Shown here one piece after another: positions 8,406 through 16,207 of a stretch of DNA of 35,712 nt. A model generated the notes under the pieces. That model saw only the letters and a list, made by a program, of their open reading frames with translations. It ran no database searches and was not told where the DNA came from. Every line of letters starts with the position of its first letter. Positions within the stretch are counted from its first letter, which is position 1. Where the stretch lies: NCBI GenBank assembly GCA_903970465.1, contig CAJCIO010000003.1:1-35712 (forward strand), read 5' to 3'. The stretch is from Gammaproteobacteria bacterium (GTDB lineage: Bacteria; Pseudomonadota; Gammaproteobacteria; Pseudomonadales; Pseudomonadaceae). The translations under genes were made by a program, and so were the position numbers.

Positions 8406-9802
8406 GACTTATCCTCATCGATATTAAGCGACGCCAACTCACCGAGCGTCAGCGGCTTCAACGGTGGGCGAATACGAAAATACCCCACTGTCGCAACAGA
8501 CTGTTTTTGTTCCGCTGCAATGATGTTCGCGACCGTGTATCCGCACTGGCGGCCCTGACAGGGCCCCATGCCCGCCCGGGTAAACGCCTTGAGTTGATTG
8601 GGGCCAGGCAAAGCGATCGCAGCGGCCTTGCGAATATCGCCTGCGGTCAGCTCCTCACAGCGACACACAATGGTGTCGTTGGATGGCGCGAGAATGCTTG
8701 CCCGAGGTGGATACAACGCATCAAGCATTGGCCGCAAACGCAGTAACGAATCCAGCTTGTCGAGAAGTTTTGTTTTCCTGGCGTTCGCTGCGTCTGCAGT
8801 GATACGTCCGGCACGCATGCCAATGCCCAGCGCAACAATTTCACCCCGTACACACGCCGCTTTCGCACCGCCTATTCCCGCGCCATCACCGGCCACATAA
8901 ATACCGGATTCGGTCGTTTGGCCCCACTCGTCAAGGTCAGGCGAGAGGCACGACTGTTGCTCGCTCCAACTGTGTTTACAGCCCGACGCCTGCGTAATGT
9001 GGATGGAGGGCACAATGCCCTCGTGGGACAGCAGCACACTCGCCTCGACACGAACCGACTTACCGTCGGACTGGACGTATTCCAATGCCTCAAGGCGTCC
9101 TTCACCCAGCGCTCGCAGGGCAGTCGCTCCGCGCACCCGGCGAACGCCGGCGCTTCTGATTTCATACAACCATTTAAGGCCCTTGCCGATTTCCTTCAGG
9201 TCGGCCAGCGCTGCACCCGCCCAAGGTAATGCGCGGCGCCATCCACCCGGGGGCGAAGTATCAATCCACCCGGCGATACTCCCTCCTGCACGCAATAGCT
9301 GCGCCATATACAAGAGTGGCAGCGGACCGCAGCCGACCACCCACACAGGTTGTGAAGGCACCTGGCTTGAGGTCTTCAACAGGATCTGGGCTGCGCCGAC
9401 GGTCAACACGCCCGGCAGCGTCCAACCAGGAAACGGCGCCGGTCGCTCTTGAGCGCCGGTGGCCAATACAACCTGTTCAGCACGCACCGCCTCGACCTGC
9501 CCGTCGCGCTTAAGGAACACCCTCCACGTTGGCTCAATCTTCCAGACCTGCGTCTGTGGTTCATAAACCGCGCCGCATCCTCGAAATCGCGCGACGAGCT
9601 CGGTACCGGCGCGGTACTCATTACCAAGAATCGCACCTGTCGGGGTGGGCGCAACGGCTTCGACTGCGCGCCAGATTTGTCCTCCCGGTGCAGGTTGCTC
9701 ATCGACCACCAAAACGCCAAGGCCAAGCTCGCGCATGCCGATCGCCGCGCTCATGCCGGCGGGACCGGCACCGATCACGACCACATCAAATTTACGCGTC
9801 AT
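8402..9802 (-). CDS. FAD/NAD(P)-binding oxidoreductase with BFD-like [2Fe-2S] domain (OoxA/HcnB-like)
   Basis: This 466-residue protein resembles the larger subunit of opine oxidases (OoxA/NoxA) and of hydrogen cyanide synthase (HcnB). The first dinucleotide fold is VVVIGAGPAGMSAA (residues 8-20) and a second is WVVGCGPLPLLYMAQLLRAGG. The FAD-return motif GIYVAGDGAGIGGAKAA is present. The C-terminal BFD-like cluster site uses Cys380, Cys382, Cys415 and Cys420 (VCRCEE...GPCQGRQC). I chose ATG 9802 because it overlaps the preceding stop as ATGA and begins with the FAD fold. The upstream open frame is only the neighbouring gene read out of frame. It presumably passes electrons from the DadA-like subunit to an acceptor. 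HcnABC and D-hydroxyproline dehydrogenase are sister systems, so the substrate call rests on the dehydrogenase and regulator next to it. Confidence 0.88.
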   Translation of the reverse strand: MTRKFDVVVIGAGPAGMSAAIGMRELGLGVLVVDEQPAPGGQIWRAVEAVAPTPTGAILGNEYRAGTELVARFRGCGAVYEPQTQVWKIEPTWRVFLKRDGQVEAVRAEQVVLATGAQERPAPFPGWTLPGVLTVGAAQILLKTSSQVPSQPVWVVGCGPLPLLYMAQLLRAGGSIAGWIDTSPPGGWRRALPWAGAALADLKEIGKGLKWLYEIRSAGVRRVRGATALRALGEGRLEALEYVQSDGKSVRVEASVLLSHEGIVPSIHITQASGCKHSWSEQQSCLSPDLDEWGQTTESGIYVAGDGAGIGGAKAACVRGEIVALGIGMRAGRITADAANARKTKLLDKLDSLLRLRPMLDALYPPRASILAPSNDTIVCRCEELTAGDIRKAAAIALPGPNQLKAFTRAGMGPCQGRQCGYTVANIIAAEQKQSVATVGYFRIRPPLKPLTLGELASLNIDEDKS

Positions 9803-10107
9803 GCCGTCACGCTCCGCCGACCATATTGGCGTTCCACCTGCATGCCCTCTTGCACTGTCACCAGACAGGATTGCGTGGAGGCGACACCATCGATGACCGC
9901 GAGGCAATCGAAGCAAACGCCCATCATGCAATAGGGTGCCCGTGGGGTGCCCTGCACCGGAGTTGTGCGGCTAGCCAGCGCTTCCTGCCGCAACAGCACA
10001 GCGGCGACCGACTCGCCTTCAGCCGCTGCAACGGGTTTGCCGTCAATAAACAGCGTCAACGTAGCGGCTGGCGACTCAGGCAGTCTTTTGAACATTGAAA
10101 CGCCCAT
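9799..10107 (-). CDS. Small [2Fe-2S] ferredoxin-like oxidase subunit (HcnA-like)
   Basis: This 102-residue protein has a plant-ferredoxin-type cluster motif: Cys60, Cys65, Cys68 and Cys81 (APYCMMGVCFDCLAVIDG, then TQSC). Small subunits of this kind accompany HcnB/HcnC-type and sarcosine-oxidase-like enzymes and shuttle electrons between the two flavin subunits. I chose ATG 10107 because GGAGA lies about 10 nt upstream; ATG 10095 is a weaker alternative. The gene starts within the 3' end of the DadA-like gene (32-bp overlap) and ends overlapping the HcnB-like start by 4 bp, so the three subunits should be made together. Confidence 0.87.
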   Translation of the reverse strand: MGVSMFKRLPESPAATLTLFIDGKPVAAAEGESVAAVLLRQEALASRTTPVQGTPRAPYCMMGVCFDCLAVIDGVASTQSCLVTVQEGMQVERQYGRRSVTA

Positions 10108-11203
10108 GATGAAAGATCTCCAAAGAGGCAGGCAGTACCCCGTCAACCAGCGCCTTGGCGTAGGCGCCCGCATGAAAGGGAGCCAAGGTCACGCCGGAAT
10201 GGCATAGCGCGATATCCGCGCCTGGATGGCTGATAGATTTCGCATAGACAGGATTGCCGTCCGGTGTCATGACCCGCAGGCAGGACCATTGGCGGACCAA
10301 CTTCGCTTTCGCCAGATCCGGAACAATCCTCAGGGCTTTGCGCACCATGCGCGCGGCACCCTCAGCAGTCGTGGCCAGGTCGAACCCAACGTCTTCCTGG
10401 GTGACACCGATCATGACCGTCCCTTCGCCTGTTTGACGCAGGCCGCTTGCGGGAACGGGCAGCAATGGGGCGATTCGCTCGGTCACCAGGATTTGCCCCC
10501 GCTGGGGACGCAATGGCACATCTAGCCCCACCATCGGCCCAAGCGCTGACGATCCGAGACCCGCCGCAATCACCACACGCTCAGCGCGCGCGCGGAGCGT
10601 CCCGGCCACCACTTCGAATCCGCCACCCGGCAGTTTGTGAATGGCCTTCACGGCCTGATTGCTGCGCAGTGTCCCTCCCCTTTGCAGGAATGCCTTGTGC
10701 ATCGCCGCCATCACCCGAAGAGGGTTCGCTTGTCCATCCAGTTCACCAAAACTAGCGCCTGCCACCTCCTTTCCCAAACGCAGCGAGGGGAAGCGCCGGT
10801 TGAGCTCGGCCCGATCCAGCATTTGAGTTGTGGGGGCAAGCTCCGGGGTCTGGGCGTGCCATCTGGCAATGTGATGCGTGCGGGCGTAGAACTCATCCTC
10901 GCTCAGGCAGAAGTTCAATCCTCCGTTACACTCATACGCCAACTCCATGCCACTTTCCGCCTCAAGCTGCATGACGAACTGTGGCCAATCTCTTGCCGCC
11001 TGGAGTGACATGCGCTGGTAAGCAGGGTGACCGAAGCCTTTACCATGGGCCCATACCAAACCAAAGTTGGCCTTCGCTGCACGAAAATCCGTATCAGCCC
11101 CATCCAGCATGAGCACCCGGCGACTCATTCCGGCTAACCCATACCCAATGGCGGCACCGACCATTCCGCCGCCAGCGACGATCACGTCATATTCGAAGGA
11201 CAT
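10076..11203 (-). CDS. FAD-dependent amino-acid/opine oxidase subunit (OoxB/HcnC/DadA-like)
   Basis: This 375-residue protein belongs to the DAO (D-amino-acid oxidase/sarcosine oxidase) superfamily. The FAD-binding motif YDVIVAGGGMVGAAIGYGLAG is at residues 5-25, and a second FAD contact region reads RVVIAAGLGSSALGPMVG. The C-terminal DICLCHSGVTL-like stretch (ADIALCHSGVTLAPFHAG) is typical of the family. It should carry the substrate-oxidising site that splits a secondary amine (opine, imino-linked amino acid or glycine) and gives electrons to its two partners. ATG 11203 directly abuts the TAA of the binding-protein gene. The gene order here (C-like, A-like, B-like) differs from hcnABC. The nearby opine dehydrogenase and OccR-like regulator favour an opine oxidase over cyanide synthesis. 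Confidence 0.87.
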   Translation of the reverse strand: MSFEYDVIVAGGGMVGAAIGYGLAGMSRRVLMLDGADTDFRAAKANFGLVWAHGKGFGHPAYQRMSLQAARDWPQFVMQLEAESGMELAYECNGGLNFCLSEDEFYARTHHIARWHAQTPELAPTTQMLDRAELNRRFPSLRLGKEVAGASFGELDGQANPLRVMAAMHKAFLQRGGTLRSNQAVKAIHKLPGGGFEVVAGTLRARAERVVIAAGLGSSALGPMVGLDVPLRPQRGQILVTERIAPLLPVPASGLRQTGEGTVMIGVTQEDVGFDLATTAEGAARMVRKALRIVPDLAKAKLVRQWSCLRVMTPDGNPVYAKSISHPGADIALCHSGVTLAPFHAGAYAKALVDGVLPASLEIFHHGRFNVQKTA

Positions 11204-12784
11204 TTAGCGCCCACTCCCGGTAACCGTCGTGAGTTCAGTAATCGGCGGTTGCAGGTTCAGCGCACCCTTCAAGTCGTAGCCGTAGTTCACGCGATCACTG
11301 TGCGCCCAAACTTGCTTCAGGCCAAACAGGGGGATGGCGCAAACATCGTCGTGAATCTGCGACTGGGCCTGCTTCCACAGGGCTAGTTGCTCCTGCGGAT
11401 TGGCTTCAACGCGAGCTTTACGAATGGCCTCGTCAGCCACCGAACAGTGACCGAAGTTGGACATCGCTCCAGGAGCGCCAATCGAAGCCGAGGAGTCATA
11501 GAACTCGGTCAGCCAGTAATCGGCATTTGGAAACCGCGCAGCGCCGTAAAAGACAATCGCACTCTGATCCTGGCGACTCTTGGCTTGATAGGTCGCATGG
11601 TCGACGACTTCCATGTCCAGCTTGATTCCGACCTTGGCCAACTGCGCCTGGACGACTTCCATGATGGGTTGCTGGGCAGGCGCGTTGGATACCACCACTT
11701 TGAGAACAATGCCGCTCGCAAAGCCCGCCTCCGCCAACAGTTTTTTTGCGCGTTCCATATCGTATTTATAGCCATCCGAAGCGCAGTCCACACCGAGGTA
11801 GCCATTGGGTATGACCGAGCAGCCTTTGTCCGCTACATCCTTGCCCACATAGCGCACGATTTCGTCCAGGTTGACGGCGGCGGCAATTGCCTGGCGCACT
11901 TTCAGGTTGTCCAACGGCTTGATCGCTCGATTTAGGAACAGCGTTCGAAATTCGCCGGGTTCAAATACATCGACCTTCACGCCACGACTTCTTGTGCGCT
12001 CAACCCAACGTTGCTCACGTTTACCAGCGGTAAGGTCCAACTCGTTCGACGTAAACGCGAGATCCCGAGCACTATCTGAAGGAATCATCCGATAAGTGAT
12101 CCCGCCGATTTTGGGCTTGCCCAGGAAATAGGCGTCGTTGGCTACCAGCTTTACGTATTGCTGAGTGACATGCTCACCGAATACGAACGGTCCGGTGCCA
12201 ATGGGCGATTGGCCAAACTTGTCGCCCAATTTTTCCGCTGCGGCTTTGCTGATGATATTGCCGCCGTGATAGTTAGATACGCGACCAAGGAATGCTGCAT
12301 CTGGGTACTTCAGGGTGATTTGCACCGTGTAGTCGTCCAACGATTCAACCTTGTCGATGATGGCGAAGTTAGCTGCGAAGCTTGAACGGCTAGGATCTCC
12401 GGCGCGCTGGATCGAATACACGACATCGGCCGCTTTCAGTTCGCCGTAGCCGCCATGAAACTGAACGCCTTTGCGCAGGTGAAACGTCCAGATCCGGTTA
12501 TCCGCTGACGCCTCCCACTTCTCAGCCAGGTCGGCCTGCAATTCCTTGGGGTCGGCGCTTCCTGGCGGGAAACGAACCAAACCATTGAACAGTTCGGACA
12601 CGACCCCTTTATCCCCCAACAATGTCGCACGGTGTGGATCGAGCGTAGTGATGTCAGAAGCGCCCGAGCTGACGGCGATAAGAGAACGGGCATCGTCCTG
12701 GGCGAACACCGCAGGACTTGAACCATACAACGCCAACAGTACTGCTAATGCACTCGAACGAATCGTCAAACGATGAGATGTCAT
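11204..12784 (-). CDS. Periplasmic substrate-binding protein, peptide/nickel/opine family (SBP_bac_5)
   Basis: This 526-residue family-5 extracellular solute-binding protein has a Sec signal peptide at residues 1 to about 28 (ALAVLLALYGSSPAVFA before QDD). Family stretches include SDITTLDPHRATLLGDKGVVSELFNGL, WTFHLRKGVQFHGG and the IGTGPFVF segment. ATG 12784 is chosen because AAGGAG lies 7 nt upstream and the signal peptide begins there; an ATG 33 nt earlier has no such site. It is the first gene of the long minus-strand operon and is preceded by a sigma-54-type promoter. It captures the ligand for the DppBC-DF-like importer. Binding proteins of this family take peptides, nickel chelates, metallophores and opines, so the ligand is inferred from the enzymes. 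Confidence 0.92.
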   Translation of the reverse strand: MTSHRLTIRSSALAVLLALYGSSPAVFAQDDARSLIAVSSGASDITTLDPHRATLLGDKGVVSELFNGLVRFPPGSADPKELQADLAEKWEASADNRIWTFHLRKGVQFHGGYGELKAADVVYSIQRAGDPSRSSFAANFAIIDKVESLDDYTVQITLKYPDAAFLGRVSNYHGGNIISKAAAEKLGDKFGQSPIGTGPFVFGEHVTQQYVKLVANDAYFLGKPKIGGITYRMIPSDSARDLAFTSNELDLTAGKREQRWVERTRSRGVKVDVFEPGEFRTLFLNRAIKPLDNLKVRQAIAAAVNLDEIVRYVGKDVADKGCSVIPNGYLGVDCASDGYKYDMERAKKLLAEAGFASGIVLKVVVSNAPAQQPIMEVVQAQLAKVGIKLDMEVVDHATYQAKSRQDQSAIVFYGAARFPNADYWLTEFYDSSASIGAPGAMSNFGHCSVADEAIRKARVEANPQEQLALWKQAQSQIHDDVCAIPLFGLKQVWAHSDRVNYGYDLKGALNLQPPITELTTVTGSGR

Positions 12785-12897
12785 CGAAAGGCTCCTTGAA
12801 TATTGATAAGACCACATCAGGACTTTCCGATGACTGCGTGGATAGCCTAGATAGCGATCAACTATTCCACGTCCCGCAGCATCTTCAGCCTTACACC

Positions 12898-12949
12898 ATG
12901 CTATTTAGCAATGCCCGGGCCACAGATATTTAAGTTACTGATTAATAAG
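12898..12949 (-). repeat. Shared 52-bp promoter module, copy A
   Basis: Ungapped alignment with 14850-14901 gives 40 identical bases of 52. The module covers the -24/-12 promoter, the IHF-like site and the start region of the binding-protein operon. The conserved part extends past the promoter boxes on both sides, pointing to common regulators. Confidence 0.8.
12907..12922 (-). promoter_or_regulatory. Sigma-54 (-24/-12) promoter of the binding-protein operon
   Basis: On the minus strand the -24 box reads TGGCCC and the -12 box TTGCT, with exactly 10 nt between GG and GC. There is one mismatch to TGGCAC-N5-TTGCW. The start of transcription would be near 12896, giving a leader of about 112 nt to ATG 12784. 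An IHF-like site (AATCAGTAACTTA, minus strand, 12931-12943) lies just upstream. The same arrangement precedes the porin gene. Confidence 0.7.
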
Positions 12950-13232
12950 GGTTTTTAATTTAGCATTAACGACATATAAAGCCTAATGATATGAAAGCAT
13001 GCTTAAATGCTATGTAGTTGCAATCCTATGGCTGAAAGCTTGCCCGACGGCGGTGCGCTTGCTACCCAATGTAGTGCAAAGCCTCTGCTACCGACCTTGA
13101 TTCGCTACCTGAGGTAACACTCCGATGCAGGTTGCGATGGTTCAGATTCCGCCCCGCTGATACAGATGACCATGTGTCGAAATGCCGCCTTGCAGTAGTC
13201 GAACAGCGAATTCAAATGGTGTGAAAACACAA
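12950..13232. other. Upstream non-coding region of the operon
   Basis: No gene is seen here. Between the promoter module and the porin terminator lie small inverted repeats such as TACCTGAGGTA (about 13105-13116), at a distance where an enhancer-binding activator site could lie. Assignment to any particular activator is not possible from sequence. Confidence 0.4.
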
Positions 13233-13278
13233 CAGCCCCGGGCAATGACACACCGTGATGTGCCAATGTCCGAGGCTG
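13224..13278 (-). terminator. Hairpin terminator of the porin gene
   Basis: Segments 13233-13252 and 13259-13278 form a 20-bp stem with three mismatches and a 6-nt loop. On the minus strand it is followed by TTGTGTTTT (13224-13232). It lies about 70 nt past the porin stop codon and separates the porin transcript from the binding-protein operon, in keeping with each having its own promoter. Confidence 0.65.
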
Positions 13279-13345
13279 GAGCCCTGCATTGCGAAGTTAG
13301 TTAAATTAAAAAATCAGCGTTACACTAGATGGATATCTTTTGCGC

Positions 13346-14689
13346 CTACCAAAGTACATAGGTGTAATTTATATAGAACCGGGTTTGATCCTGATCCTTC
13401 ACGATGGTCTCTGGAAGGTCAGTCCTGAAGTTTGCCCGACGCAGCGAGAAGTTCAAGTTCTTGAAAGGCCCACTCTGCAGGGTATAGTCCAACCGGACGC
13501 CCCGCTCCCACTCATCATAACGTCCAGTGGTTGCGTTACCCGTGCCGCGCACGTCTCGACCGCTCGCATAGTAGATGGACGGCTTTAAACCGGGCACTCC
13601 AAGTCCGGCAAAGTCATAGCTGTACATGCCGAACGTAGTGTTTTCGCCTGCCCTGGCAAAGCTGTTGATTGTCAGGTCGGTGTACAAATAAATACTGGCG
13701 CCCCCCTCACCCTCGTTACGCCCGCGGCCATCCACAACGTTGGCATTGTTAACGTACGCCATACCACCACTGTCGCTGACTCGCTGATGTCCCAACGTGA
13801 AAACGTTCCCGCCCAGAGTATAGATGAAGGCAGCAGACCACGTGTCATTGTCCACCTTACCTAAGCCGCCGGCGTTGTAGCCATTCTTGTATTGGTAGTT
13901 TACGTCGCTACCATTTTTTCCATCTGATTTGCTACTGAAGTACCGTAAGTCTGTCTTGAAGGTTTGATTGGGTGCTATGTGGAAAACATGAAGCAAGCCA
14001 AAGAAATTCTGGCGATAGTAGTCTTCGAGTTGTGAATGGTAGTACTGCAGCGTGAGGTCCTTCGTCACCTTCCAGTCCGCGCCTGCGAACCGGAAGCTGT
14101 CAGAGCCCTTCCGACCACCCGCAGCGATGCCAGACCAGTTGGAGGATGCTCGCCCGATGACTCGATTCAGTTCACCGACTGTCAGAGTAACGTTATCAAT
14201 CTCATCCGAGGTCAGAATGGCACCCTGAAAAGCGGTTGGTACAAGACGACTATCGTTCGCCACCAGAATCGGCAAGTTAGGCGACAGCGCTTTACCTACG
14301 TTCAACTGGGTCCTAGAGTATTTGACCTTGGCGTTAGCGCCCACACGACCCCACGCACCAACGGGTGTGCCATCCGTATCAAGGGGAGAAACTGTGTTAG
14401 TCGTCGTAGTCCCGTGCGGTGAAGTGCCACCGCCCAGGGTAAAGCCCTGAACCCCTTGCAGATCTAAACCAAAGCCTACTGTTCCTTGAGTGAAGCCGGA
14501 CAGAAAATCAAACTTGAGACCGGTGACCGTTTGGCGCTGATCAATACCGCCAGGGTCACGCTGATCGCTATCAAAATACAGAGTACGGGAACTGATGGAG
14601 GCTTTACTGTCTTCAATGAAGCCGGCGGCACTGACGTGTTGGGCAAGAATGCCCGTGGCAACAGCTAATGCCAGGGTGCTCTTTTTCAA
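13346..14689 (-). CDS. OprD-family outer-membrane porin
   Basis: This 447-residue protein has a signal peptide (KKSTLALAVATGILAQHVSA before AGF) followed by the OprD-family opening FIEDSKASISSRTLYFDSDQ. It has alternating beta-strand character throughout and ends in the aromatic-terminated strand TRFYINYTYVLW needed for outer-membrane assembly. OprD-type channels admit specific amino acids, peptides and carboxylates. The start is a TTG at 14689 with AGGAG about 9 nt upstream; no ATG is better placed. It has its own sigma-54-type promoter and a downstream hairpin terminator. It should be the outer-membrane entry for the substrate of the adjacent ABC importer. Confidence 0.93.
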   Translation of the reverse strand: MKKSTLALAVATGILAQHVSAAGFIEDSKASISSRTLYFDSDQRDPGGIDQRQTVTGLKFDFLSGFTQGTVGFGLDLQGVQGFTLGGGTSPHGTTTTNTVSPLDTDGTPVGAWGRVGANAKVKYSRTQLNVGKALSPNLPILVANDSRLVPTAFQGAILTSDEIDNVTLTVGELNRVIGRASSNWSGIAAGGRKGSDSFRFAGADWKVTKDLTLQYYHSQLEDYYRQNFFGLLHVFHIAPNQTFKTDLRYFSSKSDGKNGSDVNYQYKNGYNAGGLGKVDNDTWSAAFIYTLGGNVFTLGHQRVSDSGGMAYVNNANVVDGRGRNEGEGGASIYLYTDLTINSFARAGENTTFGMYSYDFAGLGVPGLKPSIYYASGRDVRGTGNATTGRYDEWERGVRLDYTLQSGPFKNLNFSLRRANFRTDLPETIVKDQDQTRFYINYTYVLW

Positions 14690-14849
14690 TTGTTATCGCT
14701 CCTATGTAAATTATTTTTTTAACGTGCTCCAGAGCAAGGCCTCAATGTGTCGCTACGCCACCATATCGAACCCTTGAGCCGAAACACCCGTATTGCTATG
14801 GCATCCACACCTCTATCAGTGTTAAATCTAATGAGGTTTGGTCCATACG

Positions 14850-14901
14850 ATGCTTTTTAGCAATGGGGGTGCCATAGGTATTTATGCCATTGATTTATAA
14901 G
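14850..14901 (-). repeat. Shared 52-bp promoter module, copy B
   Basis: This is 40/52 identical, without gaps, to 12898-12949. The ten bases ATGCTATTTA at the edge of copy A also occur at 14959-14968, just before the LysR-type gene. Such short repeats could serve a local regulator, but this is a guess. Confidence 0.8.
14859..14874 (-). promoter_or_regulatory. Sigma-54 (-24/-12) promoter of the porin gene
   Basis: The minus strand reads TGGCAC-CCCCA-TTGCT, a full match to the sigma-54 core with GG-N10-GC spacing. The predicted start of transcription is near 14848, with a leader of about 160 nt before TTG 14689. An IHF-like AATCAA core lies immediately upstream. It sits in the gap shared with the divergent LysR-type gene. 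Confidence 0.8.
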
Positions 14902-14982
14902 CATTAATTATTTACAAAAACAGATTTAAATGTTGATATACTATTAGCCTATGTTGCAATGCTATTTACAAGGGAGAGATTT

Positions 14983-15909
14983 GTGGAAAATCGAATCACA
15001 CTGCGTCACCTTGAGGCGTTTCGAGCCATCATGGTGCGAAAAACTGTTACGGGCGCAGCAGAGATGCTTGAAGTCACACAACCCGTCGTGACGCGCCTTA
15101 TCGCCGACCTGGAAGACCGAATTTCTATTTCTCTCTTTACCCGTATCAAAGGGCGTTTGTTGCCTACGCCAGAGGCGGCAATTCTATTCAAGGATGTCGA
15201 GCAATCCCTGATTGGCATTGAGCGCATTGCGAATGCCGCATCCAATATCAAAACGTTGAAACTCGGTCGCCTTGAGATTGCTGCGGCACCTAGCATGGCG
15301 CTGTCTTTTTTGCCCAAGGCCATTGCGAGCTTCACGCTTGAGCATTCAGATGCTGTCGTTTCCATGCATATGCACAGTTCGGCAACAGTGCTGAATATGG
15401 TTCAGCAGGACCGATGTGATTTAGGTTTCGCAATGTTCCCTATGAGGGCCACACGACTCGGGAACAGTGAGACGCTGGTGACAGCGAAAATGGTAGGAGT
15501 GGTTCCCGTAAATCACCCGCTAGCGCGTAAGCGTGTATTGCACCCAGAAGATTTCGAAGGCGAGCGCTATATTTCGCTTCTCCCCCTAATGGAGATACGA
15601 ATGAAAATTGACTCTCTTATGCTATCATATGGAGTGAAACGAAGGATAAGTGCCGAAACGCAAACAACCATAGCAATACTAAAATTAGCCGAGGCAGGAT
15701 TAGGAGTATCGATTGTCGACCCATTGACAGCCAGTGGCTACACGGGAAACTTGCTAAAGTTTATTCCATTTGAGCCTGCAATCATAAATGACTACTCAAT
15801 AGTAATCTCGCAGCGAAACTCATCCACGCTTATTTTAAAACCCTTCATAGATCATGCTCGACGAGAAATACGAAACATGGTTCCTGCCAATCTGATTGTC
15901 CGAGCCTAG
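14983..15909 (+). CDS. LysR-type transcriptional regulator, OccR/NocR-like
   Basis: This 308-residue regulator has an N-terminal winged helix-turn-helix (residues about 5-62) reading LRHLEAFRAIMVRKTVTGAA then TQPVVTRLIADLED, followed by a periplasmic-binding-protein-like effector domain. The opening EAFRAIM and overall pattern resemble OccR and NocR, the LysR regulators of octopine and nopaline breakdown; this is recognition by eye, not an alignment. I chose GTG 14983 because AGGGAGA lies 7 nt upstream. An in-frame ATG at 14959 would add eight residues without a good site. It is divergent from the porin gene, the usual layout for a LysR regulator controlling its neighbour and itself. The 3' part of the gene is richer in A and T than the operon. 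Confidence 0.9.
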   Translation: MENRITLRHLEAFRAIMVRKTVTGAAEMLEVTQPVVTRLIADLEDRISISLFTRIKGRLLPTPEAAILFKDVEQSLIGIERIANAASNIKTLKLGRLEIAAAPSMALSFLPKAIASFTLEHSDAVVSMHMHSSATVLNMVQQDRCDLGFAMFPMRATRLGNSETLVTAKMVGVVPVNHPLARKRVLHPEDFEGERYISLLPLMEIRMKIDSLMLSYGVKRRISAETQTTIAILKLAEAGLGVSIVDPLTASGYTGNLLKFIPFEPAIINDYSIVISQRNSSTLILKPFIDHARREIRNMVPANLIVRA

Positions 15910-16199
15910 TTCAAACTCTTAACTCCCAGAGCGAATCAATTTTTCGCATGCGCAAATCAAACACGAAGCTAGCTGCTACCTTCTCACTAGAGAGAACTAC
16001 AACTCTGCTTTCCACAGACCGTCAAGGCTTTGGCATCGGAGATAAGCGTACAGCATGTTGCCCTATAATGAACCAGGTGATGATACTCGGAAAAAACCAT
16101 CGTACCCCATCGAAAAATGGAGACATAGCTAAACCAATTTTTTCCAAATCATACTCGGCTTGTGAGTTGGCAAACAAATGTAGACACTGCAATTATGCT
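15910..16199. other. AT-rich gap before the insertion sequence
   Basis: No gene is evident. A 94-codon open frame (15948-16232) runs into the insertion-sequence end, lacks a clear ribosome-binding site and has no recognisable motif. Base composition is more AT-rich than the flanks. Confidence 0.4.
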
Positions 16200-16207
16200 C
16201 CATCACA
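16200..16207. repeat. Target-site duplication, left copy
   Basis: CCATCACA directly precedes the left inverted repeat and is repeated exactly after the right one. An 8-bp duplication fits the IS256 family. Confidence 0.9.

Noticed and set aside
8402..11203. Hydrogen cyanide synthase (hcnABC)
   Set aside because: Subunits are similar, but order, the embedded transporter genes, the opine dehydrogenase and the OccR-like regulator favour an opine-type oxidase. Kept as an alternative only.
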